DNA from: an uncultured Collinsella sp.
GTDB taxonomy: Bacteria; Actinomycetota; Coriobacteriia; Coriobacteriales; Coriobacteriaceae
Length of the DNA: 64,000 nucleotides
Direction: 5' to 3'
Assembly: GCA_938023085.1 (NCBI GenBank)
Contig: CALHDP010000164.1
Span: 1 to 64,000, forward strand
The first letter of the stretch is position 1; each line of letters starts with the position of its first letter. A program made the translations under genes and the position numbers. Below, piece by piece: positions 43,911 through 52,939 of this stretch. Under the pieces are notes generated by a model. The model had not been told where the DNA came from and ran no database searches. It was given only the letters and a program-made list of their open reading frames with translations.

Positions 43911-45874
43911 GTGAGGTTCAGGCGCTGGTGGAGTGCCCCGTTATCGTTGGCACGGCGGGTCACGTTGACCATGGTAAGTCGGCACTGATCGAGGCACTGA
44001 CTGGCAAGAATCCCGATCGTCTGGAGGTTGAGCGCCGTCGCGGTATGACCGTGGAGCTGGGCTTTGGCGAGCTGGCGCTGCCGAGTGGCAAGATCGTTGG
44101 CCTGGTCGACGTGCCGGGCCACGCGCATTACTTGCGCGCCATGGTGCAGGGCGCCACGGGCATCGACGTGGCCGTGCTGGTGGTTTCGGCCGTCGAGGGC
44201 GTGATGCCGCAGACGCGCGAGCACGTGCACGTGCTGGAGCTGCTGGGCGTCACGCATATGGTGGTCGCGCTGACGATGTGCGACCTGGCTGATGCCGAGA
44301 TGACCGAGCTTGCCGAGCTTGATGTCGATGACTTTTTGTCGGGTACCGTGTTTGCAGGCGCGCCGATCGTGCCCGTGTCGTCCAAGACCGGCGAGGGGAT
44401 TGATGCGCTGCTGGCAGCGCTCGACGAGTGCGTGGACGCCTGTTGGGCTGCCTGTCGCGATCGCGCCGAGCGAACCGACGCTGCGCCGCGCCTGCCGATC
44501 GATCGCTGTTTTACGATCAAGGGTGCCGGCACCGTCGTGACGGGTACACTGCACGACGCGCCGGTTGCGGTGGGCGATGAGCTGGTCGCGCTGCCGTCGC
44601 GCACGGTCTGTCGCGTCCGCGGGATTCAAGTGCATGGCGACACGCAGCAGGCGCTGCCCGGTCAGCGCGTGGCGCTCAATTTAGTGGGCGATGGTGTCGC
44701 CGCGCTCGATCGCGGTGAGATGCTGGGCGTGGCGGACCGCTTTGGTCAGACGTTGCGCTTTATGATGACGTTCACCTACCTGGGGCGCGAGGGCGCCAAG
44801 CCGCGCGTGCTCGAGTCGGGCGCGCGTGTGCATGTGATGGCCGGCACGGCCGAGGTCGTCGGCCGCATCATGCTTTTGGAGGGCGAGGCCCCCATGGCGG
44901 TGGGCGAGACCCGTACCGTGCAGGTGCGCCTGGATGATCCGCTGCCGCTGCGTGCCGGAGACCGTGCTGTGGTGCTGTCGTATTCGCCCGTTATGCTCAT
45001 CGGCGGCGGGCGCGTGCTGCTATCGCGCTGCCGTCGCTCGCGCGAGCTTTCTGCCGGCGAGCGCGCACTGTTTGCGGCGCTTGAGTCCGGTGATATCGCG
45101 GGCGGTGTGGGCGCTTGGCTGGCGCTGCAGATGCTGCCGGTTACGGCGGTTGATGTCGCCGAGGCTTTGGATCTTGGTGTCGGCGAGGTCGATGCCGCGC
45201 TGCGCGGGTTGGTGGCGCAGGGCGCTGCTTGCGCGCTTGCAGGCTCGGATGGCTCGCTGTATGCAGATTCTTCTGCGCTCGACGCCGCGATGGATGCACT
45301 GGCGGCGACCCTGTCGGCCATGCACACGGCGGCTCCCAAGGAGACGGGCTTTACGCCCGGCGCCGTTGCCCATGCTGCGTGGCCTGCCGTTGATGAAGGC
45401 GTTGCCGCGGCTCTGATTGCCGAGGGCTGCTCCCGTGGCGTGTGCGCCGCCGAGGGCGCCGAGGTATTCGACCCGCATTCGGCCGCCGCGGCGGCACGCG
45501 TGGTGCGAGAGGCTTGCGAGCGGATCGTCGCGCTGCTTGACGAGGCCGGCCTGGATGCGCCAGCGCTTCCCGAGGTGGGCGAACAGCTGCAGCTTGGCCG
45601 CGACACTATGACGCGTGCCCTGCGCGAGCTTTCGCTCAACCGCTCGATCGTTAAGGTCGAGCGCGACGTTGCCCTGTCTGCTGCCGCCGAGGCCCATGCG
45701 CGTGAGCTTGTTGCCGCCGCCATTGAGGCAGCCGGCGGCGCTGCCACCACGAGCGTACTGCGCGAGGCCCTGGGTGTGTCGCGCAAACGCGCCATCAGCA
45801 TCTTGGAGCACCTGGATGCCGTGCGCTTTACGGTGCTCGACAAGGACGCCGGCGGCCTGAGGTCCCTGCGCTAG
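43907..45874 (+). CDS. selB: Selenocysteine-specific elongation factor SelB
   Basis: A 655-residue GTPase that delivers Sec-tRNA to UGA codons marked by a SECIS hairpin. GTP-binding motifs GHVDHGKS (18-25), DVPGHAHYLRAM and the G4-type TMCDLAD are present. Domains 2 and 3 follow, and the last ~250 residues hold the winged-helix repeats that bind the SECIS. The length is slightly greater than Escherichia coli SelB (614). It overlaps selA by 4 bases; selC lies 150 bases downstream. Confidence 0.96.
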   Translation: MSEVQALVECPVIVGTAGHVDHGKSALIEALTGKNPDRLEVERRRGMTVELGFGELALPSGKIVGLVDVPGHAHYLRAMVQGATGIDVAVLVVSAVEGVMPQTREHVHVLELLGVTHMVVALTMCDLADAEMTELAELDVDDFLSGTVFAGAPIVPVSSKTGEGIDALLAALDECVDACWAACRDRAERTDAAPRLPIDRCFTIKGAGTVVTGTLHDAPVAVGDELVALPSRTVCRVRGIQVHGDTQQALPGQRVALNLVGDGVAALDRGEMLGVADRFGQTLRFMMTFTYLGREGAKPRVLESGARVHVMAGTAEVVGRIMLLEGEAPMAVGETRTVQVRLDDPLPLRAGDRAVVLSYSPVMLIGGGRVLLSRCRRSRELSAGERALFAALESGDIAGGVGAWLALQMLPVTAVDVAEALDLGVGEVDAALRGLVAQGAACALAGSDGSLYADSSALDAAMDALAATLSAMHTAAPKETGFTPGAVAHAAWPAVDEGVAAALIAEGCSRGVCAAEGAEVFDPHSAAAAARVVREACERIVALLDEAGLDAPALPEVGEQLQLGRDTMTRALRELSLNRSIVKVERDVALSAAAEAHARELVAAAIEAAGGAATTSVLREALGVSRKRAISILEHLDAVRFTVLDKDAGGLRSLR

Positions 45875-45900
45875 GCCGGTCACTCGCTCCCGCCTCCTCA

Positions 45901-45965
45901 GTTGCGGTGAAATAGTTCCTATTTGGAGGCTTTGGCAGCAAATACAGGAACTATTCCACCGCAAC
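45901..45965. repeat. GTTGCGG palindromic element, copy 2
   Basis: A 20-bp inverted repeat (45901-45920 with 45946-45965, one mismatch) encloses a 25-base centre with GGCTTTGGC. It lies between selB and selC. Confidence 0.88.
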
Positions 45966-46023
45966 TTCTTGTTCGTCTTTTTGGGATGGAGCCGTTTCGG
46001 TTTGGTAAAATACCGCCGCACTT

Positions 46024-46120
46024 GGGAACGGATGGGCTCCGGTGGGCTCCGCGGTCCTCAAAACCGTTGCGAGGCGTGCAAAACGTCTTGGATGTGTTCG
46101 ATTCACATACGTTCCCGCCA
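46024..46120 (+). tRNA. selC: tRNA-Sec (anticodon TCA)
   Basis: A 97-base tRNA with the special tRNA-Sec layout: long acceptor (GGGAACG with CGTTCCC), a 6-bp D stem GGGCTC/GGGCTC closed by G-C and G-U pairs around a CGGT loop, anticodon loop CCTCAAA (TCA at 46058-46060), a long variable arm (AGGCGT/ACGTCT), T arm ATGTG-TTCGATT-CACAT and encoded GCCA. It lies directly downstream of selA-selB. Standard gene callers often miss it. Confidence 0.94.
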
Positions 46121-46128
46121 TACGCTAC

Positions 46129-46184
46129 CAGCGCTTTTGTGCTCGCGGTCTTGCTGCGTGCCGCAAAGGCGCTGTTTTGTTTTT
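46129..46184 (+). terminator. Terminator after selC
   Basis: CAGCGCTTTT (46129-46138) pairs with AAAGGCGCTG (46165-46174), followed by TTTTGTTTTT. Confidence 0.75.
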
Positions 46185-46274
46185 GCACGAGCTTTTCGTA
46201 GCGTCGCTATTTCGGCGGCGGTATTTAGCTTCGTGCACCGGGCTTCGAGCATGCCGATGGAGGTGTTTTGCCGT

Positions 46275-46907
46275 ATGACTACCGTAAGACGGGCCGATCT
46301 TTCTTGTGTCGTCCAAGCGGGCGGGCTGTCCTCACGCATGGGCTGCGATAAGGCTCGCATGGCGTTTTGCGGCGAGCCGCTCATCGAACGCGTGCTGGGT
46401 CGGCTGGCGCCAGTTACCGGCGAGTTGGTCGTGACGACTTCGCGTCCCAGCGAGCTTGCCTACCTTGAGGAGCGCACGTTTGGCGGTCTGGTGCCGCGAA
46501 TAGTGCCGGACCTTGAGGGGCCGGCGGGCGCCATGCGCGGCATCGCGAGTTCGCTGACTGCGGCCCGGCTGCCTCTCGTTGCTATCGTCGCCTGTGATAT
46601 GCCGTTTGTCTCTTCGAAGCTAATCGGTGCCCTTGCCAGCTGTGTCGAGGCCGAGGCGCTCGACGTGTGCGTGCCGCGCGAGGAGCGGGGGATTGAGCCG
46701 CTTTGTGCTGTCTGGCGCCGTGACGCGTGTGCGCCGGTCGCCCAAGAGCTGCTCGCCTGCGACCGTCAGCGCATTCGCTGCCTGATTAATCGCGTTCAGG
46801 CTGGTTATATGGACGAGCCTCAAATCGTTAAGGTCGCAGGCTCGACGCTCTGCTTCGAAAACGTCAATACGCCCGAGGAGTTTACGGCGGCCGAGTTACT
46901 CGCCTAG
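46275..46907 (+). CDS. mobA: Molybdenum cofactor guanylyltransferase
   Basis: A 210-residue nucleotidyltransferase. VVQAGGLSSRMGCDKARMAF (residues 12-31) is the GTP-binding signature of MobA, followed by VPDLEGPAGAMRGI and ACDMPFVS. It adds GMP to Mo-molybdopterin, making the bis-MGD cofactor that FdhF and the oxidoreductase at 40283 need. GGAGG lies 11 bases before ATG 46275, which is somewhat far; the frame is open much further upstream but overlaps selC, so the later start is preferred. Confidence 0.9.
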   Translation: MTTVRRADLSCVVQAGGLSSRMGCDKARMAFCGEPLIERVLGRLAPVTGELVVTTSRPSELAYLEERTFGGLVPRIVPDLEGPAGAMRGIASSLTAARLPLVAIVACDMPFVSSKLIGALASCVEAEALDVCVPREERGIEPLCAVWRRDACAPVAQELLACDRQRIRCLINRVQAGYMDEPQIVKVAGSTLCFENVNTPEEFTAAELLA

Positions 46908-46922
46908 ACGATTGGAGTTGCC

Positions 46923-47318
46923 ATGTCTCACGATATTTGTCCCGACACGGGAGAACCTTGCACTTGCGATGGGTCCGAGCCTTGTACCTGCGGCTGTGGC
47001 GGCTGTGGACATACGGCCGAGGAAGAGGCAGCGGCGGCTGCGTATCGTGAATCGCACCGCGAGGCCTCGTTTGGCGATGCTCCTGATCACGAACGCAAGA
47101 TCATCGTTTCGTTCGATAGCACCTTCGATGTGATGGAATGCGAGCAGCTGTGCCTTGCCGCCGGTGTGCCCGGGCGCATCATGCCGCTGCCCGGCTCCAT
47201 CACCGCCGGCTGCGGGCTGTGCTGGGCCATGCCGTTCTCGGGCGATGCACTCGCCGCCTTCCGCGCTGCCACCGAAGGCCGCATAACCCCCGCCGACTAC
47301 CATCAGCTCGTCCTCTAA
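46923..47318 (+). CDS. DUF3343 protein with Cys-rich N-terminal tail
   Basis: A 131-residue protein. Residues ~58-131 match the DUF3343 domain seen at 20064 (IIVSFDSTFDVMECEQLC, and PLPGSITAGCGLCWAM). The first ~30 residues are unusual: CPDTGEPCTCDGSEPCTC, then GCGGCGH, a tail of nine cysteines likely to bind metal or chalcogen. It begins 15 bases after mobA; the TTGGAGTTGCCATG start region is identical to that of the 20064 gene. A role in Se or S transfer for Mo enzymes is inferred. Confidence 0.75.
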   Translation: MSHDICPDTGEPCTCDGSEPCTCGCGGCGHTAEEEAAAAAYRESHREASFGDAPDHERKIIVSFDSTFDVMECEQLCLAAGVPGRIMPLPGSITAGCGLCWAMPFSGDALAAFRAATEGRITPADYHQLVL

Positions 47319-47328
47319 CCACCAACAT

Positions 47329-47359
47329 CACCACAAAGGTGCCTGTCCCCAATGTGGTG
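47329..47359. repeat. Short hairpin after the DUF3343 gene
   Basis: CACCACA (47329-47335) pairs with TGTGGTG (47353-47359) around GGTGCCTGTCCCC. No T run follows. The 257-base gap 47319-47575 otherwise holds only the gdhA leader. Confidence 0.5.
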
Positions 47360-47575
47360 GCTTGGAACACGTGGACGAAACAGGTTTGAAACACGGGTTT
47401 TGCATGTCGGGCACTCAAAAACGCCTCTACCTGCATCGTAATCAAAACGAAACATCTGCTCGTCGGCTTATGCGAAACTTTGCTGCAACAGTGCGATATT
47501 ATCCATACTCGATAAAGCTCGCGGCGCATGGGGTGCCGCGACCGACACTTTTCGTTTCCCATCATTGGAGGAAGC

Positions 47576-48931
47576 ATGAGCTACACGCAGAAAGTTCTCG
47601 AAGAGCTCAAGGCCCGCTATCCCGAGCAGCCTGAGTTCATCCAGGCCGCGACCGAGATCCTCGGCACCATCCAGCCGGCGCTCGACGCCCACCCCGAGTA
47701 CGAGGAGGCCGCCCTGCTCGAGCGCCTCGTCGAGCCCGAGCGCATCGTTATGTTCCGTGTTCCCTGGGTCGACGACCAGGGCAAGGTCCAGGTCAACCGC
47801 GGTTACCGCGTCGAGTTCAACTCTGCCATCGGACCCTACAAGGGCGGCCTGCGCTTTAACCCGACGGTCACCCTGGGTATGCTCAAGTTCCTGGGTCTGG
47901 AGCAGATCCTCAAGAACAGCCTGACCACCCTGCCCATGGGCGGCGGCAAGGGCGGCTCCGACTTTGATCCTAAGGGCAAGTCCAACAACGAGATCATGCA
48001 CTTCTGCCAGTCCTTCATGACCGAGCTCTATCGCCACATCGGCCCCAACACCGACGTTCCCGCCGGCGACCTGGGCGTTGGCGGCCGCGAGGTTGCCTAC
48101 CTGTTCGGTCAGTACAAGCGCCTGACCAACGAGTGGACCGGCGTCCTTACCGGCAAGGGCCTCTCCTTTGGCGGCTCGCTCGCCCGTACCGAGGCCACCG
48201 GCTACGGCCTGGTCTACTTTGTGGACGAGTACCTCAAGAGCCGCGGTGACTCCTTCGAGGGCAAGAACGTCGTCGTTCACGGCTCCGGTAACGTTGCCAT
48301 CTACGCGGTCCAGAAGGTCGCCCAGCTCGGCGGCAAGGTCCTGGCCTGCTCCGACACCCATGGCTGGGTCGAGGATCCCGACGGCATCGACTACACCGTG
48401 CTCGAGCATGTCTACAACAAGAAGCGCTCCGGCCACGACAAGGGTGTTACGCTCGCTATGTACGTTGACGAGAAGCCCAACGCCGTGTGGCACGAGGGCG
48501 ACGGCCGCGGCGTGTGGCAGCTGCCCTGCGACATCGCGCTGCCCTGCGCTCGCGAGAACACGCTGCTGCTCGAGGACGCCCAGGCGCTCGTCGCCAACGG
48601 CTGCAAGGTGGTCGGCGAGGGCGCGAACATGCCCACGACCATCGAGGCCACGACTTACTTCCAGGAGAACGGCGTCGCCTTTATGCCCGGTAAGGCTGCC
48701 AACGCCGGCGGCGTGCTCGTGTCCGGCCTGGAGATGAGCCAGAACGCCGAGCACCTGTCCTGGACCTTCGAGGAGGTCGACGGCAAGCTCGAGCAGCTCA
48801 TGCGCGGCATGTTCCACAACGTGGACGATACCGCCAAGGAGTATGGCCAGGAGGGCAACTTTGTCATGGGCGCCAACATCGCCGGCTTCCTGAAGGTCGC
48901 CGACGCCATGCTCGCCCAGGGCGTCTGCTAA
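47576..48931 (+). CDS. gdhA: Glutamate dehydrogenase, NADP type
   Basis: A 451-residue enzyme that makes glutamate from 2-oxoglutarate and ammonia with NADPH. IGPYKGGLRFNPTV, LPMGGGKGGSDFDPKGKS and DVPAGDLGVGGREV are the substrate-binding blocks; VVHGSGNVAIYAVQK is the dinucleotide fold. The length and motifs fit hexameric GdhA of the small type. GGAGGA precedes ATG 47576. A clear terminator follows, so it is a single-gene unit. Confidence 0.96.
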   Translation: MSYTQKVLEELKARYPEQPEFIQAATEILGTIQPALDAHPEYEEAALLERLVEPERIVMFRVPWVDDQGKVQVNRGYRVEFNSAIGPYKGGLRFNPTVTLGMLKFLGLEQILKNSLTTLPMGGGKGGSDFDPKGKSNNEIMHFCQSFMTELYRHIGPNTDVPAGDLGVGGREVAYLFGQYKRLTNEWTGVLTGKGLSFGGSLARTEATGYGLVYFVDEYLKSRGDSFEGKNVVVHGSGNVAIYAVQKVAQLGGKVLACSDTHGWVEDPDGIDYTVLEHVYNKKRSGHDKGVTLAMYVDEKPNAVWHEGDGRGVWQLPCDIALPCARENTLLLEDAQALVANGCKVVGEGANMPTTIEATTYFQENGVAFMPGKAANAGGVLVSGLEMSQNAEHLSWTFEEVDGKLEQLMRGMFHNVDDTAKEYGQEGNFVMGANIAGFLKVADAMLAQGVC

Positions 48932-48958
48932 ATCTTCGCTCGACATAGCATGTGATAG

Positions 48959-48990
48959 GGCTCTCAGCCATTCCGGCTGGGAGCCTTTTT
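48959..48990 (+). terminator. Rho-independent terminator after gdhA
   Basis: GGCTCTCAGCC (48959-48969) pairs with GGCTGGGAGCC (48975-48985) and is followed by TTTTT. Confidence 0.93.
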
Positions 48991-49053
48991 CTATGGCGGT
49001 GAGGGTCGTGCGCTCTCGTTTGGTACACTTAGAGGTACTGGACAAGTGGAGAG

Positions 49054-49968
49054 ATGGGGGAGAACGTGCTCAAGTTCGGTACCTACGTCCGCGTTGGTAA
49101 CGCGGCCGAAGCCTATGAGCTCTTACAGAAGAACCGCAACAACAAGATTGTGGGCGGTGGCATCTGGATGCGCCTGGGTTCGCGTCGCGTGGCGACGGCG
49201 ATTGACCTTTCGGCCTGCGGACTCGATCAGATCGAGGAGACCGAGACCGAGTTTCGTATCGGTGCCATGTGTACCCTGCGCCAGCTCGAGCGCCATGCCG
49301 AGCTCAACGCGCTTGTCAACCATGTCTTTGAGTTCGCCGTCCACGATATCGTGGGCGTGCAGCTGCGCAACACCGCCACGGTGGGCGGCAGCATTTACGG
49401 TCGCTTTGGCTTCTCGGACGTTCTCTCCGCCTTCCTCGCGCTCGATTCCTATGTTGAGCTGACGGGCGCCGGCCGCGTGCCGCTCGCGGAGTTCGTGGAC
49501 ATGGGCTACGTGCGCGACGTTATCGAGCATGTCGTGGTCGTCAAGCACGATTACCGTGCGAGCTACGAGGCCGTGCGCAAGGCCGCGACCGACTTCCCCT
49601 CCTTAAACGTCACCGCCGCCTGGTGGGACAACAGCTGGCATGTCACCGTGGGCGCCCGCCCGCTGCGTGCGACCCTGCTGCAGGGCGAGGCGTGCGGCCT
49701 TACCAACGAGCAGCCTTCCGAGGACGAGCTGCGCGCCCTGGCCGCATCCGTGCGTGCCCTGAGCTACGGCACCAACCTGTGGGGCTCGGCCGACTACCGC
49801 CGCCGCATCTCGGCCCCGCTGGCGATTCAGGCCGTGCGCCGCGCCGCCGGCATCGAGCTTTCGGCCGCGCTTGCCCGCGAGCTCGAGACCGTGCAAGTGC
49901 CTAAGTTTGCCACGGACGAGTATTCCTGCCGCCGCGTGCCCGGCGTCGATTCTAGCGAGGTGCGCTAA
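49054..49968 (+). CDS. Xanthine dehydrogenase-type FAD-binding subunit
   Basis: A 304-residue protein of the FAD-binding domain 5 family (XdhB/CoxM-like). NKIVGGGIWMRLG and HDIVGVQLRNTATVGGSIYG are the FAD pyrophosphate-binding segments. It passes electrons between FAD and the 2Fe-2S centres of the subunit encoded next, whose start overlaps its stop by 1 base. The start could be ATG 49054 or GTG 49066; neither has an ideal site. It resembles the subunits assigned to selenium-associated Mo-hydroxylases. Confidence 0.85.
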   Translation: MGENVLKFGTYVRVGNAAEAYELLQKNRNNKIVGGGIWMRLGSRRVATAIDLSACGLDQIEETETEFRIGAMCTLRQLERHAELNALVNHVFEFAVHDIVGVQLRNTATVGGSIYGRFGFSDVLSAFLALDSYVELTGAGRVPLAEFVDMGYVRDVIEHVVVVKHDYRASYEAVRKAATDFPSLNVTAAWWDNSWHVTVGARPLRATLLQGEACGLTNEQPSEDELRALAASVRALSYGTNLWGSADYRRRISAPLAIQAVRRAAGIELSAALARELETVQVPKFATDEYSCRRVPGVDSSEVR

Positions 49969-52799
49969 TGGCTGCCAAACTCATCGATCTTTCCTTTACG
50001 CTCAACGGTCGCAAGGTCAAGGTTCAGATTGCCCCCGATACCATGCTCTTTGCGCTGCTGCGCGAGCAGGGCTGCGCGTCGGTGCGCTGTGCCTGCGAGA
50101 CCACCAACTGCGGTCTGTGCACGGTGTGGCTCGATGGCGACCCGGTGCTGAGCTGCTCGGTTCCCGCCGCCCGTGTTGAGGGCTGCTCCGTCACCACGCT
50201 CGAGGGTCTCAAGGCCGAGTCCGAGGCGCTCGCCCGCGCAATGGCTGCCGAAGGCGCCGAGCAGTGCGGTTTTTGCGCCCCCGGCCTCATCATGAACGTG
50301 CTGGCGCTCGCCCGTGCCGCCAAGGAGGACCCGAGCCTTGTCGCCACGCGCGAGGAACTCTCGCGCCAGCTCGCCGGCAACCTCTGCCGCTGCAGCGGCT
50401 ACGAGAGCCAGCTGCGCGCTATCGTGCGCTTCCTCAACGAGTCCGGCGTGCAGTTGGGCTTTGAGATGCCTGAGCTGCCCGTCAACGAGACGAGCTCCGA
50501 CGGTGTCGCGTACAAGCAGATCACCAAGAAGCAGCCCAAGAAGGACTCGAAGGCCCTGCTCGAGGGTCGTCCCGTCTACACGGGCGACCTGGTACCCGCC
50601 GGCGCGCTCATCGTCAAGCTCAAGCGCAGTCCCTATGCCCGCGCCAAGATCCGCTCCATCGATACGTCGCGTGCCCTGAAGGTGCCCGGCGTGGTGGGCG
50701 TTTACACTTACGAGGACGTGCCCAAGCGCCGCTTTACCATCGCCGGCCAGAGCTACCCACAGCCTTCGCCCTACGACCGCCTGATCCTCGAGAACCTCGT
50801 GCGCTACCAAAACGAGGAGGTGGCGATCGTCGCCGCCGAGACCGAGGAGGCCGCCGACAGGGCGCTCAAGCTCATCAAGGTCGACTACGAGGTGCTCGAG
50901 CCGCTGCTCGACTTTACCCAGGCACTCGATAACGACATCGTGGTTCACCCCGAGGGCGACGTGACCTTTATGTTTCCGCAGGGCGGCGACGTCCCGCGCA
51001 ACTTGGTATGCAGCGGCACGAGCGACTTTGGCGACTTGGACGAGGCCTTTGCCCAGAGCGACATCGTATTCACCCGCACCTACACCAGCCAGGCCACGCA
51101 GACCGCGCCCATGGAGACCTTCCGCGCCTTCGCGACGACCGACGCGTTTGGGCGCATCTCGGTGACCACCTCTACGCAGGTGCCCTTCCACGTGCGCCGC
51201 ATGGTTGCGCAGTCGCTCGACATTCCGCAGTCGCAGGTGCAGGTCATTAAGCCGCGCATCGGCGGTGGCTTTGGCTCCAAGCAGACGGGCTGCTGCGAGA
51301 TCTTCGTTGCGTTCGTCACCCAGCAGACCGGCCGTCCGAGCTACTGCTGCTACTCCCGCGAGGAGACCATCACCGCGGGCAACTCGCGCCATCAGATGCA
51401 GATGACCGTCAAGCTGGGTGCCATGAACGACGGCACCATCACGGCCATCGATTTGCATACGCTGTCCAACGCCGGCGCGTATGGCGAGCATGCCACCACG
51501 ACGATCGGCCTTTCGGGCCACAAGAGCCTGCCCATCTACAACCATGTGAAGGCGAGCCGCTTTAGCTGGGACGCCGTCTACACCAATACCAACCGCGGCG
51601 GTGCGTATCGCGGCTACGGTGCCACCCAGGGCCAGTTTGCCGTGGAGAGTGCCGTCAACGAGCTCGCCGACATGCTGCACATGGATCCCGCCGACCTGCG
51701 TCTTAAGAACATGGTTCACGAGGGCGAGATTATGCCGCAGTACTACAACGAGAAGCTCAACGCCTGCGCGCTCGACCGCTGCCTGCTGCGCGCGATGGAC
51801 ATGATCGGCTGGCGCGACAAGCCGCTGGCCGTGGACCTGGGCGACCGCGTGCGTGCTCTGGGCTGTGCGCTCACCATGCAGGGCTCGGGCATCTCCAACG
51901 TGGACATCGCCGGCATCGACATGCGCCTGGAAGAGGACGGCTTCATTACCATCGGCACCGGCGCCACCGATAACGGCATGGGCGTCGACACGATTCTGGC
52001 GCAGATTGCCGCCGAGGAGCTGGGCGTGGAGAGCTCGCTTATCGTGGTGCGCGGCGTGGACACCGACGTGTCGCCGTTCGACGCCGGCTCGTACGCGAGC
52101 TCGGGCACGTACGTGACGGGCCTTGCCGCCAAGAACGCCGCGACCGAGCTGCGTGAGAAGATCTGCGCCAAGGCCGCCCAGATGTGGGACGTGGACGCCG
52201 CCGATGTGGTCTTTGATGGTCAGTACGTGCGCTTGTCCGACGAACGTGCCGCGCGCGAGCAGAACCGCTACCTCACGCTGCGCGACTTTGCCAACCTGTG
52301 CGTCAAGAACATCGCGGGCGGAGACGCTCTCACCTCGCATGCCTCTGCCTGCCTGCCCGTTTCGCCTCCGCCGTTTATGGCCGGCATTGCCGAGGTCGAG
52401 GTCGATAAGGCCACCGGCAAGGTGACCGTGGTGGATTATGCGGCGGCTGTGGACTGCGGTACTGTAATCAACGAGGCACTCGCGCGCGTCCAGGCCGAGG
52501 GCGGCATTGCCCAGGGCATTGGCCACGCGCTCTACGAGATCGTCGAGCACGACGACCGCGGCCGCCTGCGCACCGGCAACTTTATGAGCTACAAGTTGCC
52601 CACGCGCCTGGATATCGGCAGTATTCGCGTGGCCTTTGAGCCGAGCTACGAGCCGACGGGCCCGTTTGGCGCCAAGTCGATCGGTGAGGTCGTCATCAAC
52701 ACGCCGCTCGCCGCCGTGGCCTCGGCCGTGGCACACGCCACCGGCCACCAGGTTCGCTCGCTGCCGATCACGCCCGAGAAGGCCCTGCTGGGGGAGTAA
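49968..52799 (+). CDS. Xanthine dehydrogenase-family Mo-hydroxylase, 2Fe-2S domain fused to Mo-binding subunit
   Basis: A 943-residue protein. Residues ~1-155 form two [2Fe-2S] domains (CETTNCGLCTVWLDG, then CGFCAPGLIMNVLA and LCRCSGYE). The rest is the Mo-binding part: GGGFGSKQTG, GGAYRGYGATQGQFAVES and, near the end, FGAKSIGEV with the catalytic glutamate. Such a fusion with a separate FAD subunit occurs in selenium-dependent xanthine dehydrogenases and related purine hydroxylases. The substrate (xanthine, hypoxanthine, purine or other) is not fixed by sequence. Confidence 0.88.
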   Translation: MAAKLIDLSFTLNGRKVKVQIAPDTMLFALLREQGCASVRCACETTNCGLCTVWLDGDPVLSCSVPAARVEGCSVTTLEGLKAESEALARAMAAEGAEQCGFCAPGLIMNVLALARAAKEDPSLVATREELSRQLAGNLCRCSGYESQLRAIVRFLNESGVQLGFEMPELPVNETSSDGVAYKQITKKQPKKDSKALLEGRPVYTGDLVPAGALIVKLKRSPYARAKIRSIDTSRALKVPGVVGVYTYEDVPKRRFTIAGQSYPQPSPYDRLILENLVRYQNEEVAIVAAETEEAADRALKLIKVDYEVLEPLLDFTQALDNDIVVHPEGDVTFMFPQGGDVPRNLVCSGTSDFGDLDEAFAQSDIVFTRTYTSQATQTAPMETFRAFATTDAFGRISVTTSTQVPFHVRRMVAQSLDIPQSQVQVIKPRIGGGFGSKQTGCCEIFVAFVTQQTGRPSYCCYSREETITAGNSRHQMQMTVKLGAMNDGTITAIDLHTLSNAGAYGEHATTTIGLSGHKSLPIYNHVKASRFSWDAVYTNTNRGGAYRGYGATQGQFAVESAVNELADMLHMDPADLRLKNMVHEGEIMPQYYNEKLNACALDRCLLRAMDMIGWRDKPLAVDLGDRVRALGCALTMQGSGISNVDIAGIDMRLEEDGFITIGTGATDNGMGVDTILAQIAAEELGVESSLIVVRGVDTDVSPFDAGSYASSGTYVTGLAAKNAATELREKICAKAAQMWDVDAADVVFDGQYVRLSDERAAREQNRYLTLRDFANLCVKNIAGGDALTSHASACLPVSPPPFMAGIAEVEVDKATGKVTVVDYAAAVDCGTVINEALARVQAEGGIAQGIGHALYEIVEHDDRGRLRTGNFMSYKLPTRLDIGSIRVAFEPSYEPTGPFGAKSIGEVVINTPLAAVASAVAHATGHQVRSLPITPEKALLGE

Positions 52800-52823
52800 C
52801 AGGTCAGCGAACAAGTCGTAATT

Positions 52824-52855
52824 GGCGGGGCGGGACAACTCGCCCCGCCTTTTGC
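52824..52855 (+). terminator. Rho-independent terminator after the Mo-hydroxylase genes
   Basis: GGCGGGGCG (52824-52832) pairs with CGCCCCGCC (52841-52849), followed by TTTT. Confidence 0.9.
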
Positions 52856-52939
52856 ACTCGTGGTGAGGTCGTGAGCCTGTAAAACGTGTGCGTGCGCTTG
52901 TCGTTCGTATCTGCTATCATTCCTAGTCTGTGCGCTCAT

